Source: Anaerolineales bacterium UBA1429 | Lineage (GTDB): Bacteria; Chloroflexota; Anaerolineae; UBA1429 | Assembly: GCA_002329325.1 (NCBI GenBank) | Contig: DCTX01000026.1 | Span: 183,917 to 245,537 of the forward strand | Direction: 5' to 3' | DNA length: 61,621 bases | Part shown: piece by piece, positions 7,380 to 16,673 of the stretch | Layout: every line of letters starts with the position of its first letter | Position numbering within the stretch: position 1 is the stretch's first letter | The notes under the pieces: model-generated | The model's database searches: none | The model's input: only the letters and a program-made list of their open reading frames with translations | Told to the model about the DNA's origin: nothing | Position numbers and translations under genes: made by a program

Positions 7380-8591
7380 TCAGGGCGTTCGCGCCGGCTG
7401 TGGGGGCGCAGGCGGCCCCATCTGCGGCATGTCGGCGATCGCCTTCGCCAACCGCTCCATGATCTCCGGGATCTCGATCCCCTGGGGGCACATCTTGGCG
7501 CACTCGCCGCAGGCGATGCAATTCGAAGGCATCTGCTCCTCCGATAGGGCGATGAGGGCAAAGTGGATGCCCGGCGAGCGCTCGAATGACATCTCGTTGT
7601 ACAGGGCGATCAGGTTGGGGATGGGGAGGTCCATGGGGCAGGCCTCCAGGCAGTACTCGCAGGCCGTGCAAGGCACCAGGTCCACCAGGGATGCCACCAC
7701 CCGCTCCAGCAGCCCGTTCTCCTCCTCCGAAAGAGACGTCGGATCGGAGAAGGTGCGGACGTTCTCCTTCGCCTGGTCCAGGGTGCTCATGCCGCTGAGC
7801 ACCACCTGCACGCCGGGCAGCGACTTGACAAAGCGAAAGGCCCACGAGGCGATCGAGTCGTCCGGTCGCGCCTCTTTTAGCATCGCGCTGACCTCGTCGT
7901 TGAGCGTGGCCAGCCTGCCGCCGCGGCACGGCTCCATCACCATCACCGGTATGCCGCGCTCCACCAGGATCTCGTACTTGCGCTTGGCGTTCTGCAGCGT
8001 CCAGTCTAGATAGTTGAGCTGGATCTGGACGAAATCAAAGCTGCCCTCCCAATCGAGAAAGCGTTCGATGGTCTCCGGGCGCGCATGGGTAGAGAAGCCC
8101 AGATAGCGGATTCGGCCCGCCTCCCTCTGTTCCAGCAGGTAGCGAACGATGCCGATCTGCTCGTCCATGTAGGTGTCGATCGAGGCTTCGCACATGTTGT
8201 GCAGCAGGTAAAAGTCGAAATAGTCCACGCCGCAACGGGACAACTGGTCCTCAAAGATGGCCTGAGGCGAATCCAGTGTGAGGCCGGTCAGATACCCCGC
8301 GAACTCGATCTTGCCATCCTTGACGTGCATCATGTGGCCCGGGAACTTGGTCGCCAGGTACCACGAATCGCGCGGATACTGGCTCAGCACCTTGCCCACA
8401 AACGGCTCCGATTCGCCATTGTGGTACCGGTAGCCGGTATCAAAGTAGTTGACGCCCTGTGCATACAGGTACTCGATGATCTCCCGCGCCCTGGCCTCGT
8501 CGATGGGGCCGCGCTCGACCGTCGTGGGCAGACGCATGTTGCCCATGCCCAGCAAGGAGATACTCAAGTCATGGAATGTTCGATAGATCAT
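7380..8591 (-). CDS. Aldo/keto reductase with C-terminal ferredoxin-type [4Fe-4S] domain
   Basis: 403 residues. Residues 1-about 290 are the AKR barrel: NYFDTGYRYHNGES contains the catalytic Asp and Tyr, YLATKF the Lys, and YLLHNM the His of the usual tetrad. Two cysteine clusters follow: CTACEYCLEACPMDLPIP and CIACGECAKMCPQGIEIP, each CX2CX2CX3CP, as in bacterial ferredoxins. Such fused enzymes are common in anaerobes and may exchange electrons with ferredoxin or flavoproteins rather than only NADPH. The protein ends with a Pro/Ala tail. It lies 43 bases after the first AKR gene and before the cupin, within the MerR-controlled operon. Confidence 0.88.
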   Translation of the reverse strand: MIYRTFHDLSISLLGMGNMRLPTTVERGPIDEARAREIIEYLYAQGVNYFDTGYRYHNGESEPFVGKVLSQYPRDSWYLATKFPGHMMHVKDGKIEFAGYLTGLTLDSPQAIFEDQLSRCGVDYFDFYLLHNMCEASIDTYMDEQIGIVRYLLEQREAGRIRYLGFSTHARPETIERFLDWEGSFDFVQIQLNYLDWTLQNAKRKYEILVERGIPVMVMEPCRGGRLATLNDEVSAMLKEARPDDSIASWAFRFVKSLPGVQVVLSGMSTLDQAKENVRTFSDPTSLSEEENGLLERVVASLVDLVPCTACEYCLEACPMDLPIPNLIALYNEMSFERSPGIHFALIALSEEQMPSNCIACGECAKMCPQGIEIPEIMERLAKAIADMPQMGPPAPPQPARTP

Positions 8592-8634
8592 CTCACGGGT
8601 CCCTTCTTTGAACGCACACGCACAACGGACTTTC

Positions 8635-9657
8635 TCAGAGCCCTCTCTGCGCCAGCACCTCCAGGTAGTCCTGATAGTTCTTCTTCAGGAGAGCGGGCGT
8701 ATCCAGGTCATAGGGGCACTTTTCCGAGCATTGGTTGCACTCGATGCAGTCCTCGATCTTTTTCATCATCGCGCGCCCCTGCTCGGTAAAGAACCTCTCC
8801 GAGGGCGAGCGCCGGAGCATCAGCGATGCCCGGGCGCACATGTTGATGACGATCCCCTGGGGGCAAGGCATGCAGTAGCCGCAGCCCCGGCAAAAGTCGC
8901 CCTGCAGCTCTTTGCGGTCGGCCTCTATGCAGGTCTGCAGAGCGTCATCGAGGGCCGGCGGGTTGGCGATGTAGGAGAGGAACTCGTCCAGCTCCCACTC
9001 GCGCTGGATGCCCCAGATGGGGACGGCGTGCTCGAAACGCGTCAGCCAGGCGCAGGCGGCGGCCGAGTTGGTGATCAGCCCCCCCGAGAGGGCCTTCATG
9101 GCGATAAAGCCCATCTCCTTTTCTTTGCAGCTCCGCACCATCTCCTGCTCTTCGTCGGTGCTCAGGTAGCTAAAGGGGAACTGGAGCGTATCGTACAGCC
9201 CCGAGGCGATCACCTGACGGGCGAGGTTGAGCCGGTGGTTCGTGATGCCGATGAAGCGGATCTTGCCCTGCTGCCTGGCCTCCAGCATGGCCTCGTAGAG
9301 GCCGCTCTCGTGCCCCGGAGTGGGCACGAACGGGGGATTGTGGAACTGGTAGATATCGATGTGATCGGTGCGCAGGGTGCGCAGGCTCGCCTCCAGGTCG
9401 GCCCAGAAGGCTGCGGTGTCATGGGCATGGGTCTTGGTGGCGATGACGACCTTGTCCCACGTACCGCCAAACGCCTCGCCGAGCTTCTCCTCGCTATCGG
9501 AATAGCCGCGGGCAGAATCAAAGAAGGTCATGCCCCCATCATGGGCCTTGCGCAAAAGGCGAACCGCCTCCGGTTTCGGCACTCTTTGCAGCGGCAGCGC
9601 CCCAAAACCGTTCTGCTCGACCTGCAATCCTGTCTTCCCGACTGCTATCTTGGCCAT
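8635..9657 (-). CDS. Aldo/keto reductase with C-terminal [4Fe-4S] domain, first gene of the operon
   Basis: 340 residues. The AKR barrel begins MAKIAVGKTGLQVEQNGFG; FFDSARGYSDSEEKLG holds the Asp and Tyr, VIATKTHAH the Lys, IYQFHNPP the His. The C-terminal part has CRGCGYCMPCPQG, a single Cys 7 residues on, and CIECNQCSEKCPYDLDTP. It is a paralogue of the next gene but only distantly similar. I start it at 9657 because AAGGAAGGA lies just upstream; the longer frame begins with a GTG at 9780 that has no ribosome-binding site and lies in the transcript leader. It is the first gene after the MerR-type promoter at 9804-9834, with a leader of about 140 nt. Confidence 0.88.
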   Translation of the reverse strand: MAKIAVGKTGLQVEQNGFGALPLQRVPKPEAVRLLRKAHDGGMTFFDSARGYSDSEEKLGEAFGGTWDKVVIATKTHAHDTAAFWADLEASLRTLRTDHIDIYQFHNPPFVPTPGHESGLYEAMLEARQQGKIRFIGITNHRLNLARQVIASGLYDTLQFPFSYLSTDEEQEMVRSCKEKEMGFIAMKALSGGLITNSAAACAWLTRFEHAVPIWGIQREWELDEFLSYIANPPALDDALQTCIEADRKELQGDFCRGCGYCMPCPQGIVINMCARASLMLRRSPSERFFTEQGRAMMKKIEDCIECNQCSEKCPYDLDTPALLKKNYQDYLEVLAQRGL

Positions 9658-9803
9658 CTGGGTCCTTCCTTTCATGGTAAGGCTCTGGCGAGCCGATGGG
9701 CAATCTGCGCAGGCTGCCTGCGTGGCCAGGGGTTCTAGCCTTCTCGGGGAACACCGCTGCGACGGGGAGTCACTCGCCACAGGACATCGGTACCATCACT
9801 GGT

Positions 9804-9834
9804 AGCATAGCACTTGGAGTATACTCCAAGTCAA
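9804..9834 (-). promoter_or_regulatory. MerR-type promoter and operator of the AKR-cupin-flavoprotein-merR operon
   Basis: On the minus strand: TTGACT (-35, 9829-9834), a 19-bp spacer, TATGCT (-10, 9804-9809). The spacer is filled by the perfect 20-bp palindrome ACTTGGAGTATACTCCAAGT (9812-9831), which overlaps the -35 by three bases. A 19-bp spacer with a dyad between the boxes is the hallmark of MerR-activated promoters, and CTTGGAGT/ACTCCAAG is close to the operator type of the AdhR/NmlR branch. The AdhR-like regulator is encoded at the end of the same operon. Confidence 0.9.
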
Positions 9835-9892
9835 GTGGCCTATCACATGCAGCGAGCGGGTCGTGCGCGGCGCCGGTCAGCCCGGTCGGCAT

Positions 9893-9923
9893 GAAAAGAG
9901 TAGCGTGGGTCCCCCGCTACTCT
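9893..9923 (-). terminator. Probable terminator of the YfhO-flippase gene
   Basis: AGAGTAGCG (9897-9905) pairs with CGCTACTCT (9915-9923). On the minus strand the hairpin is followed by TTTTC. It lies 250 bases after the stop at 10173. In the rest of the 9924-10172 stretch I see only GC-rich sequence without a gene. Confidence 0.5.
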
Positions 9924-10172
9924 GCGCAAAGAGCCTTCTTTGGCTGTTGAGCCGTCTCCTCACGGACTCTGCAGGCGATTCTGCACCCGATCAGGGCCGT
10001 TGTCAACCATCGCGCGGGGCGGCGGCACGGCGAGAGCGAGCCCCGAGCTCAGGCAGGCGAGTGCCTCCGCCCAGGCAGCACGCGCCGGGGGTGGCCCTCG
10101 GCCGGATCCGTGAGGGGAGGAGCGGTTGTGTGGCAAAGGGCTCGCTCGAGCGGCCCGCCGCGCGCGCGGCCG

Positions 10173-13100
10173 CTAGCGCCTCGTCAGCCGCCCCAGCGGG
10201 ATCACCCGGGCCACCACCTGGCGCTCCTCTGCGTCGAACATGCGCAGCCAGACCAGCCCCGCCACGTAGAGCGCCAGCCCCACGGGCAGCGCCAGCAGGC
10301 TCAAGCGGCCCGGCAGCAACCAGAAGAGCAACGCCATGGGGGCAGCGCAGGCCAACGGCTTCCAGGCCACCTGCGCCCAGGGGATGGGCGCCAGGTGGCG
10401 GCGGATGCCCACGTAAAAGGGGATCAACAGCGCCAGCTCGCTGGCGATGGCCACATAGGCCGAGGCGATGAACCCGATCTGGGTGATCAACACGATGTTG
10501 GTGATCACATTAAAGGCCAGGCCGATGGCAAAGGCCCGCGTCAAGAAGCGCTGTTGATCCAGGGCGATCAGGACGTACTGGGTGACCGAGTTGATAAAGC
10601 CAAAGGGCATGTACCAGATCATGATGCGCAGGATCTGGGCGGCCTGGGGCAGATACTGGGAGCCGCCCAGCACGGCGACCAGCTCGGTGGAGAGGGCCGA
10701 GATCAGCACCCCCATAGGGATGGCGAACAGGATCAGCAGCTTGATGGCCAGGATATAGGCCCGCAGCAACGAACTGCGCGCCGTGGCCGCATAGCGGGAC
10801 ATGAGGGGAAAGATCGCCATGGTGAAGAAGGCAGGCACCAGCCCCACGGCGTCGATGTACTTGTAGGCCGTGCTGTACCACCCCAGAACCCGCGGGTCCG
10901 GCAGCAGCCACTCCAGTAGGAGCACGGCCACCTTGAAGAACAGGGTCGCCAACAGCAGGTTGATCATCAGCGGCCAGGAGATGCCCAGCATCTGCCGCTG
11001 GAAACCCAGGTCGCACTCGAGGCGGGGGTGGAACAGGCGCCCACGCAGCAGGCCGTACAGGATCGCCATGGTGATCAGGTTGACCACGATGGAGACCACG
11101 GCCAGCCCCACATAGCCGCCGCCCACCAGCAGGGCCACCGTGCCCAGCAGCACCTTGAGCACCGTGGTCACCGTCGTGACCGAGGCGGGCACCTCCATTT
11201 GCTCATAGGCGCTAAAGATGGCCGAGAAGCTGGCCGAGACGTTGCTGGGCAGCAGCCCGACTCCGAACAGGGCAATGGCCCAGATGGTGGCCCCATCCAG
11301 GGGGCGCGTGGCGCCCCGCATCAGGAAAAAGCCCCCCATGAGGGGGATGGCGCCCAGCCAGAGCAGCCCCCGCAGCAGGATCGTGTTGCTCAGGTAGCGG
11401 TTGGCCAAAGTGCGGTCGCGGGCCACCTCGCGGGTCGCCAGGGTATTCAGGCCAAAGTTGATCCAGATATCGAACCAGCCGATGACCACCACCGCCAGGT
11501 AATACTTGCCCGCATCGGCGGGGCCCAGAATGCGCAACATCAACATGGCAAAGGCCATGTCGATCACCTTGTTGATCAGGTTCAGGCCGATGGGGGCGAC
11601 GGTGTTCTTGGTCACCCGCTGCACCGTGGCGCCCTCGTCGGCCTCGCGGTAAAAGCGCCGCCAGCCCCACCAGCCCAGGCACAACACCGCGATCACGCCC
11701 GCCACAAAGCTGAGGTAGAGGCCGAACTTGACGGCATCGGGCGAGTACTTGAAGCGCACCACGTGGCGCCCGGCGGGCACCTGGACGGCGCGAAAGTTGC
11801 CGTCGGCGCGATAGAGGGTCAGCGCCCGCTCCGCCTGCTCGGGATCGGCGACGTCAGGAGGCCGAATGTAGGCCACCCAGCCGGGGAAGTAGCTATCGGC
11901 CAGCACCAGCATGGCGGGCGCCGGCGTATCCACGGTGATGGTCACCTCGTTGATCGTGTAGTGGATCGCCTCCACCTCGAGAGGGAACGGATCGGGCGGG
12001 GCCTCGGGCAGGGGTTCCTCCAGGGGCTCCTCCAGGATCACCTCGTAGCGCGGGTCCAGGGCCAGCAGCGCGGCCTGGCGCTCGGCGTCGTCCGCCACCA
12101 CCCTGGCGCGAGGCACCAGGAACGCCCGCGGCAGGGCGTCGGCGTTCTCATAGATGCGCACCTCGCCCTCGTAGGCCAGGGTATAGCCGGGCCGCTCGAT
12201 GGTCTGGGTGGTGACCACGTACTTGACGTTCAGCAGGTCCAGCAGGGGCGAATCCAGCGCCTCGGGCGAGCCGCCGGGGACGGGCGCGATCTGGTTGTAG
12301 GGCAACATACCCTGGGGATGCACGAGGCGCATATACTCGACGTATTGCCGCGGGATGATGGAATCGTACCCGCGTATGTCGGCGAGGCCATAGAGCATGG
12401 CGGTGTTGGGCTGCAGCGTCTTGTCATCGCCATAGGTCGTGATGCGAAACAGATCGGGATCGGCCTGCAGGAACTCGAGGGCGGGCGTGCGATAGGCCAC
12501 CAGGGCGGGATCTACCCGCGGGTAAAAGCCATAGCCAACGGCAAAGAGCTCGGCCAGCAGCACCAGGGCCAAGCCGGCCCCCCACAGGGCCCGCCGGCGG
12601 AAGCGACGCCGCAGCGCCAGCAGCGCACCCCCCGCCGCCAGGGCCAGCCCCAAGATCAGCAGGTTGCGGGCCTGGTAGCTGTAGAACATGCGGCCATCGG
12701 CAAAAGCCTCGGGGGCGCGCGCCAGCCGCTCCATGACCCGCTCGGCCAGGGCGGTGGCCCGCTCCTTGAAGAGCAGGCTGGCCCCCAGGCCACCCAGCAC
12801 GCCCGCGCCCGCCAGCAGCGTCGCCCAGGGGACGGCGCGGTCGGCCAGCCAATCCAGCCAGCGGGCGAGGCGGCGCTGCGCGGCCTGGCGTTGCTCCCAC
12901 ATGGCATCCAGCCCGATCCCCGCCAGGAGGGCCGCGCTCAGGGAGTAGGGATAGATCCAGCGGAAGGGGGTGTGCACCTGCGAGAAGCCCGGCAGCCGGT
13001 ACACCAGATAGTAGAGAGGCGTTCCAAAGACGCACGCCAGGGAGAACAGCGCCAGGAGCGCGAAAAAGCCTGCCGGCTTGCGGCGGCGCAGCAAGCCGAT

Positions 13101-14216
13101 GGCGGCCAGCACCAGGGGCAGCACGCCGATGTAGCCGCTGCCCTCCACATAGTTCTTGATGCCCCAGTAGACGCTATCGATGGCGTTGCCCAGGGCGTTG
13201 ACCGTCACCGGCGTGACCTGCCCGGTGAACAGGTCCAGGTAGCTGTGGTGCGAGGGATTCCCGAAAAAGTCGGGCATGAGCAGGGCCAGGAGACCTCGCT
13301 TGGGCCAGGCCCACCCCAGCACCTCCTCAAAGGCGGCGCCCCCCTCTCGCCAGTTGGATTGCACCAGCTCCAGCAAGGGCATCCACTGGGCGGCCCCCAG
13401 GCCGATCCCCACCAGGGCGATGGCGGCCAGCAAGGCCCAGGCGCCCAGGGCCCTCCGCGCCCCCTGGGAACGGGCGATGCCCAGGCCGCGCCAGAGCCCG
13501 AAGGCGGCGGCGGTCAGCCCCACGTAATAGTACATCTCCGGGTGGCCCGCCAGCATCGCCATGCCCAGGGCAAAGGCTCCCAGGGCCAGATCGGGCAGCG
13601 AGGCCAGGCCGTAGGGCGCGCCGGCCTCGGCGCGGCGTGCGATGCGCTCGATGGCCGTCAGCAGCAGCGCCAGCCACACCGCCGCCCCCACGATCATGGG
13701 GAATACCTGGTGGGTGACCATCAGGCCGCCGAACATAAAGGCGATCCCCGCCAGGAGCGCCGCGGGCCGAGAAAGGCGCAAGGTGCGCCCCAAGATGTAG
13801 GTGAGCCAGCCCGCCAGCCAGAGGTGCAGCGCCGCGTACCAGCCATAGGCCGCCCACAGGGGCAGCACGTAGAACAGGGCGCTGAGGGGGTACATGGCCG
13901 AATGCTGGCCCGCCGCCAGGAACGGCACCCCCGCGAGGATGTAGGGATTCCAGAGGGGTAGCTCGCCCTGGCGCAGCGATTCGACGATCAGGCTCTTCCA
14001 GACCAGGTTCTGGATGTAGAGATCGCCCAGCAGCCCGTTGTGGGGCGCCCCCACGCCCAGGTCGCCGGCATAGGAGGCCCAGGGTTGCCACTGGAAGGCG
14101 GCATCGGCGGGCAGCATGGTCTTGCCGCCCAGGGTGACGGGCAGAAGAAAGAGCACGGCCAGGGCAAGCAGGCCAAGGGCGATGGCAAGTTCGATGGCGA
14201 ACGGCTTGTTGCGCAC
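10173..14216 (-). CDS. YfhO-family membrane protein fused to a Wzx-type oligosaccharide flippase
   Basis: 1347 residues, two membrane proteins in one frame. Residues 1 to about 825 are YfhO-like: an N-terminal membrane helix, the loop LGDLYIQNLVWKSLIVESLRQGELPLWNPYILAGVPFLA, about ten further helices, then a soluble extracytoplasmic part (LEFLQADPDLFRITTYGD...) and the conserved PRAFLVPRARVV and YFPGWVAYI, ending in one helix near 815. From about 865 a second set of 12-14 helices starts (NTVAPIGLNLINKVIDMAFAMLMLRILGPADAGKYYLA), typical of Wzx/PST/MATE-like lipid-linked sugar flippases. YfhO proteins are linked to glycosylation of lipoteichoic acid or other surface glycans in Bacillota; the fusion suggests that sugar addition and lipid flipping are coupled. 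GTG start with GGGAGGAAC directly upstream (short spacing). No frameshift or stop at the junction is visible. Confidence 0.82.
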   Translation of the reverse strand: MRNKPFAIELAIALGLLALAVLFLLPVTLGGKTMLPADAAFQWQPWASYAGDLGVGAPHNGLLGDLYIQNLVWKSLIVESLRQGELPLWNPYILAGVPFLAAGQHSAMYPLSALFYVLPLWAAYGWYAALHLWLAGWLTYILGRTLRLSRPAALLAGIAFMFGGLMVTHQVFPMIVGAAVWLALLLTAIERIARRAEAGAPYGLASLPDLALGAFALGMAMLAGHPEMYYYVGLTAAAFGLWRGLGIARSQGARRALGAWALLAAIALVGIGLGAAQWMPLLELVQSNWREGGAAFEEVLGWAWPKRGLLALLMPDFFGNPSHHSYLDLFTGQVTPVTVNALGNAIDSVYWGIKNYVEGSGYIGVLPLVLAAIGLLRRRKPAGFFALLALFSLACVFGTPLYYLVYRLPGFSQVHTPFRWIYPYSLSAALLAGIGLDAMWEQRQAAQRRLARWLDWLADRAVPWATLLAGAGVLGGLGASLLFKERATALAERVMERLARAPEAFADGRMFYSYQARNLLILGLALAAGGALLALRRRFRRRALWGAGLALVLLAELFAVGYGFYPRVDPALVAYRTPALEFLQADPDLFRITTYGDDKTLQPNTAMLYGLADIRGYDSIIPRQYVEYMRLVHPQGMLPYNQIAPVPGGSPEALDSPLLDLLNVKYVVTTQTIERPGYTLAYEGEVRIYENADALPRAFLVPRARVVADDAERQAALLALDPRYEVILEEPLEEPLPEAPPDPFPLEVEAIHYTINEVTITVDTPAPAMLVLADSYFPGWVAYIRPPDVADPEQAERALTLYRADGNFRAVQVPAGRHVVRFKYSPDAVKFGLYLSFVAGVIAVLCLGWWGWRRFYREADEGATVQRVTKNTVAPIGLNLINKVIDMAFAMLMLRILGPADAGKYYLAVVVIGWFDIWINFGLNTLATREVARDRTLANRYLSNTILLRGLLWLGAIPLMGGFFLMRGATRPLDGATIWAIALFGVGLLPSNVSASFSAIFSAYEQMEVPASVTTVTTVLKVLLGTVALLVGGGYVGLAVVSIVVNLITMAILYGLLRGRLFHPRLECDLGFQRQMLGISWPLMINLLLATLFFKVAVLLLEWLLPDPRVLGWYSTAYKYIDAVGLVPAFFTMAIFPLMSRYAATARSSLLRAYILAIKLLILFAIPMGVLISALSTELVAVLGGSQYLPQAAQILRIMIWYMPFGFINSVTQYVLIALDQQRFLTRAFAIGLAFNVITNIVLITQIGFIASAYVAIASELALLIPFYVGIRRHLAPIPWAQVAWKPLACAAPMALLFWLLPGRLSLLALPVGLALYVAGLVWLRMFDAEERQVVARVIPLGRLTRR

Positions 14217-14286
14217 GTTCCTCCCGGGGGCTGGTGCCAGGCCGCCGCCTGCTCACAGGCCACGGCCCCATGGGCTGAGCACCGGG

Positions 14287-14315
14287 ATTATAGTGGCGGG
14301 GGAGGGGAGCGTCAA
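14287..14315 (-). promoter_or_regulatory. Promoter of the YfhO-flippase gene
   Basis: Minus strand TTGACG (14310-14315), 17-bp spacer, TATAAT (14287-14292). Confidence 0.75.
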
Positions 14316-14399
14316 AGGGACTGCAGGCGGGCGCCTGCCCAGAGCAGGGAGCTCACCCTCCCCGCTCTGGGCAGTTGAGGAGTCACCTCTAGTCCTGAG

Positions 14400-15206
<807 letters not shown>

Positions 15207-15247
15207 CGCGAACGCTCCTTGTCCGGCCCGGGCCCGGACCTAATATC

Positions 15248-15289
15248 TCAACGTTTGTTGAATTGTATGCGGGCGCGGCGGCTTGTCAA
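15248..15289 (-). promoter_or_regulatory. arsM promoter with inverted-repeat operator
   Basis: Minus strand TTGACA (15284-15289), 16-bp spacer, TACAAT (15262-15267). Directly downstream, across the predicted transcript start, TCAAC-N4-GTTGA forms a perfect inverted repeat (15248-15261). Position and type fit a repressor of the ArsR class; the repressor gene is not in the window. Confidence 0.7.
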
Positions 15290-15329
15290 GCCCAATGTTT
15301 CCGATGCGGCGCGGACAGCCGGGGCCTTC

Positions 15330-15358
15330 TTGCGCCGCCGGCCCTCTCCGGCTATCAT
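15330..15358 (+). promoter_or_regulatory. Promoter of the larA-GH20 operon
   Basis: TTGCGC (15330-15335), 17-bp spacer, TATCAT (15353-15358). The same TTGCGC-N17-TATCAT arrangement precedes the CehA/McbA gene at 56171-56199. Confidence 0.6.
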
Positions 15359-15391
15359 CTGCCCAATGTCCTTGACAAGGAGTGACCCTTT

Positions 15392-16660
15392 ATGCATGTC
15401 GAACTCAAGTACGGGAGAACGGGCCTGCAGGTCGAGCTGCCTGAGGATGCCACGGTGATCTGGCCGCGAGAGGTGCCCGGCCTTCCGGACGAGGCCCAGG
15501 CCATCCGGGCCGCCCTCGCCGATCCCATCGGCGCGCCTCCCCTCACCCAGCAACTCAAGCCTGAGGACACGGTCGCCATCGTCTTTAGCGATATCACCCG
15601 CCCCATGCCCAGCGACCGGGTGCTGCCCGTGCTGCTGCGGGAGATCGAGCGCGTGGTGCCCCGCCAGCAGATCCTGCTGATCAACGGCACCGGCACCCAC
15701 CAGGCCAACACCCGCGAGGAGCTGGTGGGCATGTTGGGGCGCGAGATCGTCGAGAACTATCGCATCGTCAACCACAACGCCTTTGACGCCGCCAACCTGG
15801 TGGATATGGGCGTCACTCCTCAGGGGCACCGGGCCCTGGTCAACCGCTCCTTCTACGAGGCCGACTTCAAGATCCTGACCGGCTTTATCGAGCCGCACAT
15901 CTTTGCCGGCTTTAGCGGCGGCCCCAAGGCCGTGCTGCCGGCCGTGGCGGGCATCGAGAGCATCATGGATAACCACGGCTTTGCCATGCTGGATGACGCC
16001 CGCACTACCTGGGGTGTGCGCGAAGGCAACCCGATCTGGGAGGAGATGCGCGCCTTTGCGCGCCTGGCCGGCCCCGATTTCCTGCTGAACGTGACCCTCA
16101 ACCGCCTGGGACAGATCACCGGCGTGTTTGCCGGCGACATCGAGGCGGCCCATGCCCAGGGATGCGCCCTGGTGCGCGAGACGGCCATGGTGCCCGTCTC
16201 GCACCCGTACGATGTGGTGCTGACCACCAACAGCGGCTACCCGCTGGATATCAACCTGTACCAGACGGTCAAGGGCATCTCGGCGGCGGCCCAGGTCGTG
16301 CGGCCCGGCGGCAGCATCATCGTGGCCAGCGAGTGCAGCGGCGGCGTCCCCAACTATGGCGAGTACCGCAATCTGGTGATGCAGGGCGGCTCGCCCGATG
16401 GCATCCTGGCCCTGATCGGCGCGCCGGGGTTCCGCCGCCACGACCAGTGGGAGGCCCAACTGCACGCCAATCTGATGAAGCAGGCCCAGATCCACATCTA
16501 CAGCACCGGCCTGAGCGACGCCCAGATCCGAGAGATGCTCCTAACCCCCGTGGACGACATCGGGGCCGCCGTGAAGCGCGAGCTGGCGCGGTGCGGCCCT
16601 GGCGCCCGCCTGTTGGTGTTGCCCGAGGGCTCCCAAAGCATCCCCTATCTGAGCGCCTAG
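15392..16660 (+). CDS. LarA-family nickel-pincer-dependent 2-hydroxyacid racemase
   Basis: 422 residues. The residues known from Lactiplantibacillus LarA are all in place with nearly constant offset: D67 and R70 in SDITRP, H103 in GTGTHQ, H169 and S175 in IEPHIFAGFSGG, K179 in GPKAVLPAVAG (the Lys that carries the nickel-pincer nucleotide), H195 in DNHGF, and Y290, Q291 and K294 in YQTVKG. So the enzyme should be active. The family racemises lactate and other 2-hydroxyacids, or epimerises sugar acids; the substrate cannot be read here. The cofactor-making genes larB, larC and larE are not nearby. A 2-hydroxyacid dehydrogenase is encoded at 59056-60018, far away. AAGGAG precedes the ATG; 13 bases separate it from the GH20 gene. 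Confidence 0.88.
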   Translation: MHVELKYGRTGLQVELPEDATVIWPREVPGLPDEAQAIRAALADPIGAPPLTQQLKPEDTVAIVFSDITRPMPSDRVLPVLLREIERVVPRQQILLINGTGTHQANTREELVGMLGREIVENYRIVNHNAFDAANLVDMGVTPQGHRALVNRSFYEADFKILTGFIEPHIFAGFSGGPKAVLPAVAGIESIMDNHGFAMLDDARTTWGVREGNPIWEEMRAFARLAGPDFLLNVTLNRLGQITGVFAGDIEAAHAQGCALVRETAMVPVSHPYDVVLTTNSGYPLDINLYQTVKGISAAAQVVRPGGSIIVASECSGGVPNYGEYRNLVMQGGSPDGILALIGAPGFRRHDQWEAQLHANLMKQAQIHIYSTGLSDAQIREMLLTPVDDIGAAVKRELARCGPGARLLVLPEGSQSIPYLSA

Positions 16661-16673
16661 AAGGAGGAGCGCC

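Noticed and set aside
11028..13961. 977-codon plus-strand ORF
   Set aside because: It is antisense to the YfhO-flippase gene, rich in Gln, Gly and His, without recognisable domains; a by-product of high GC.
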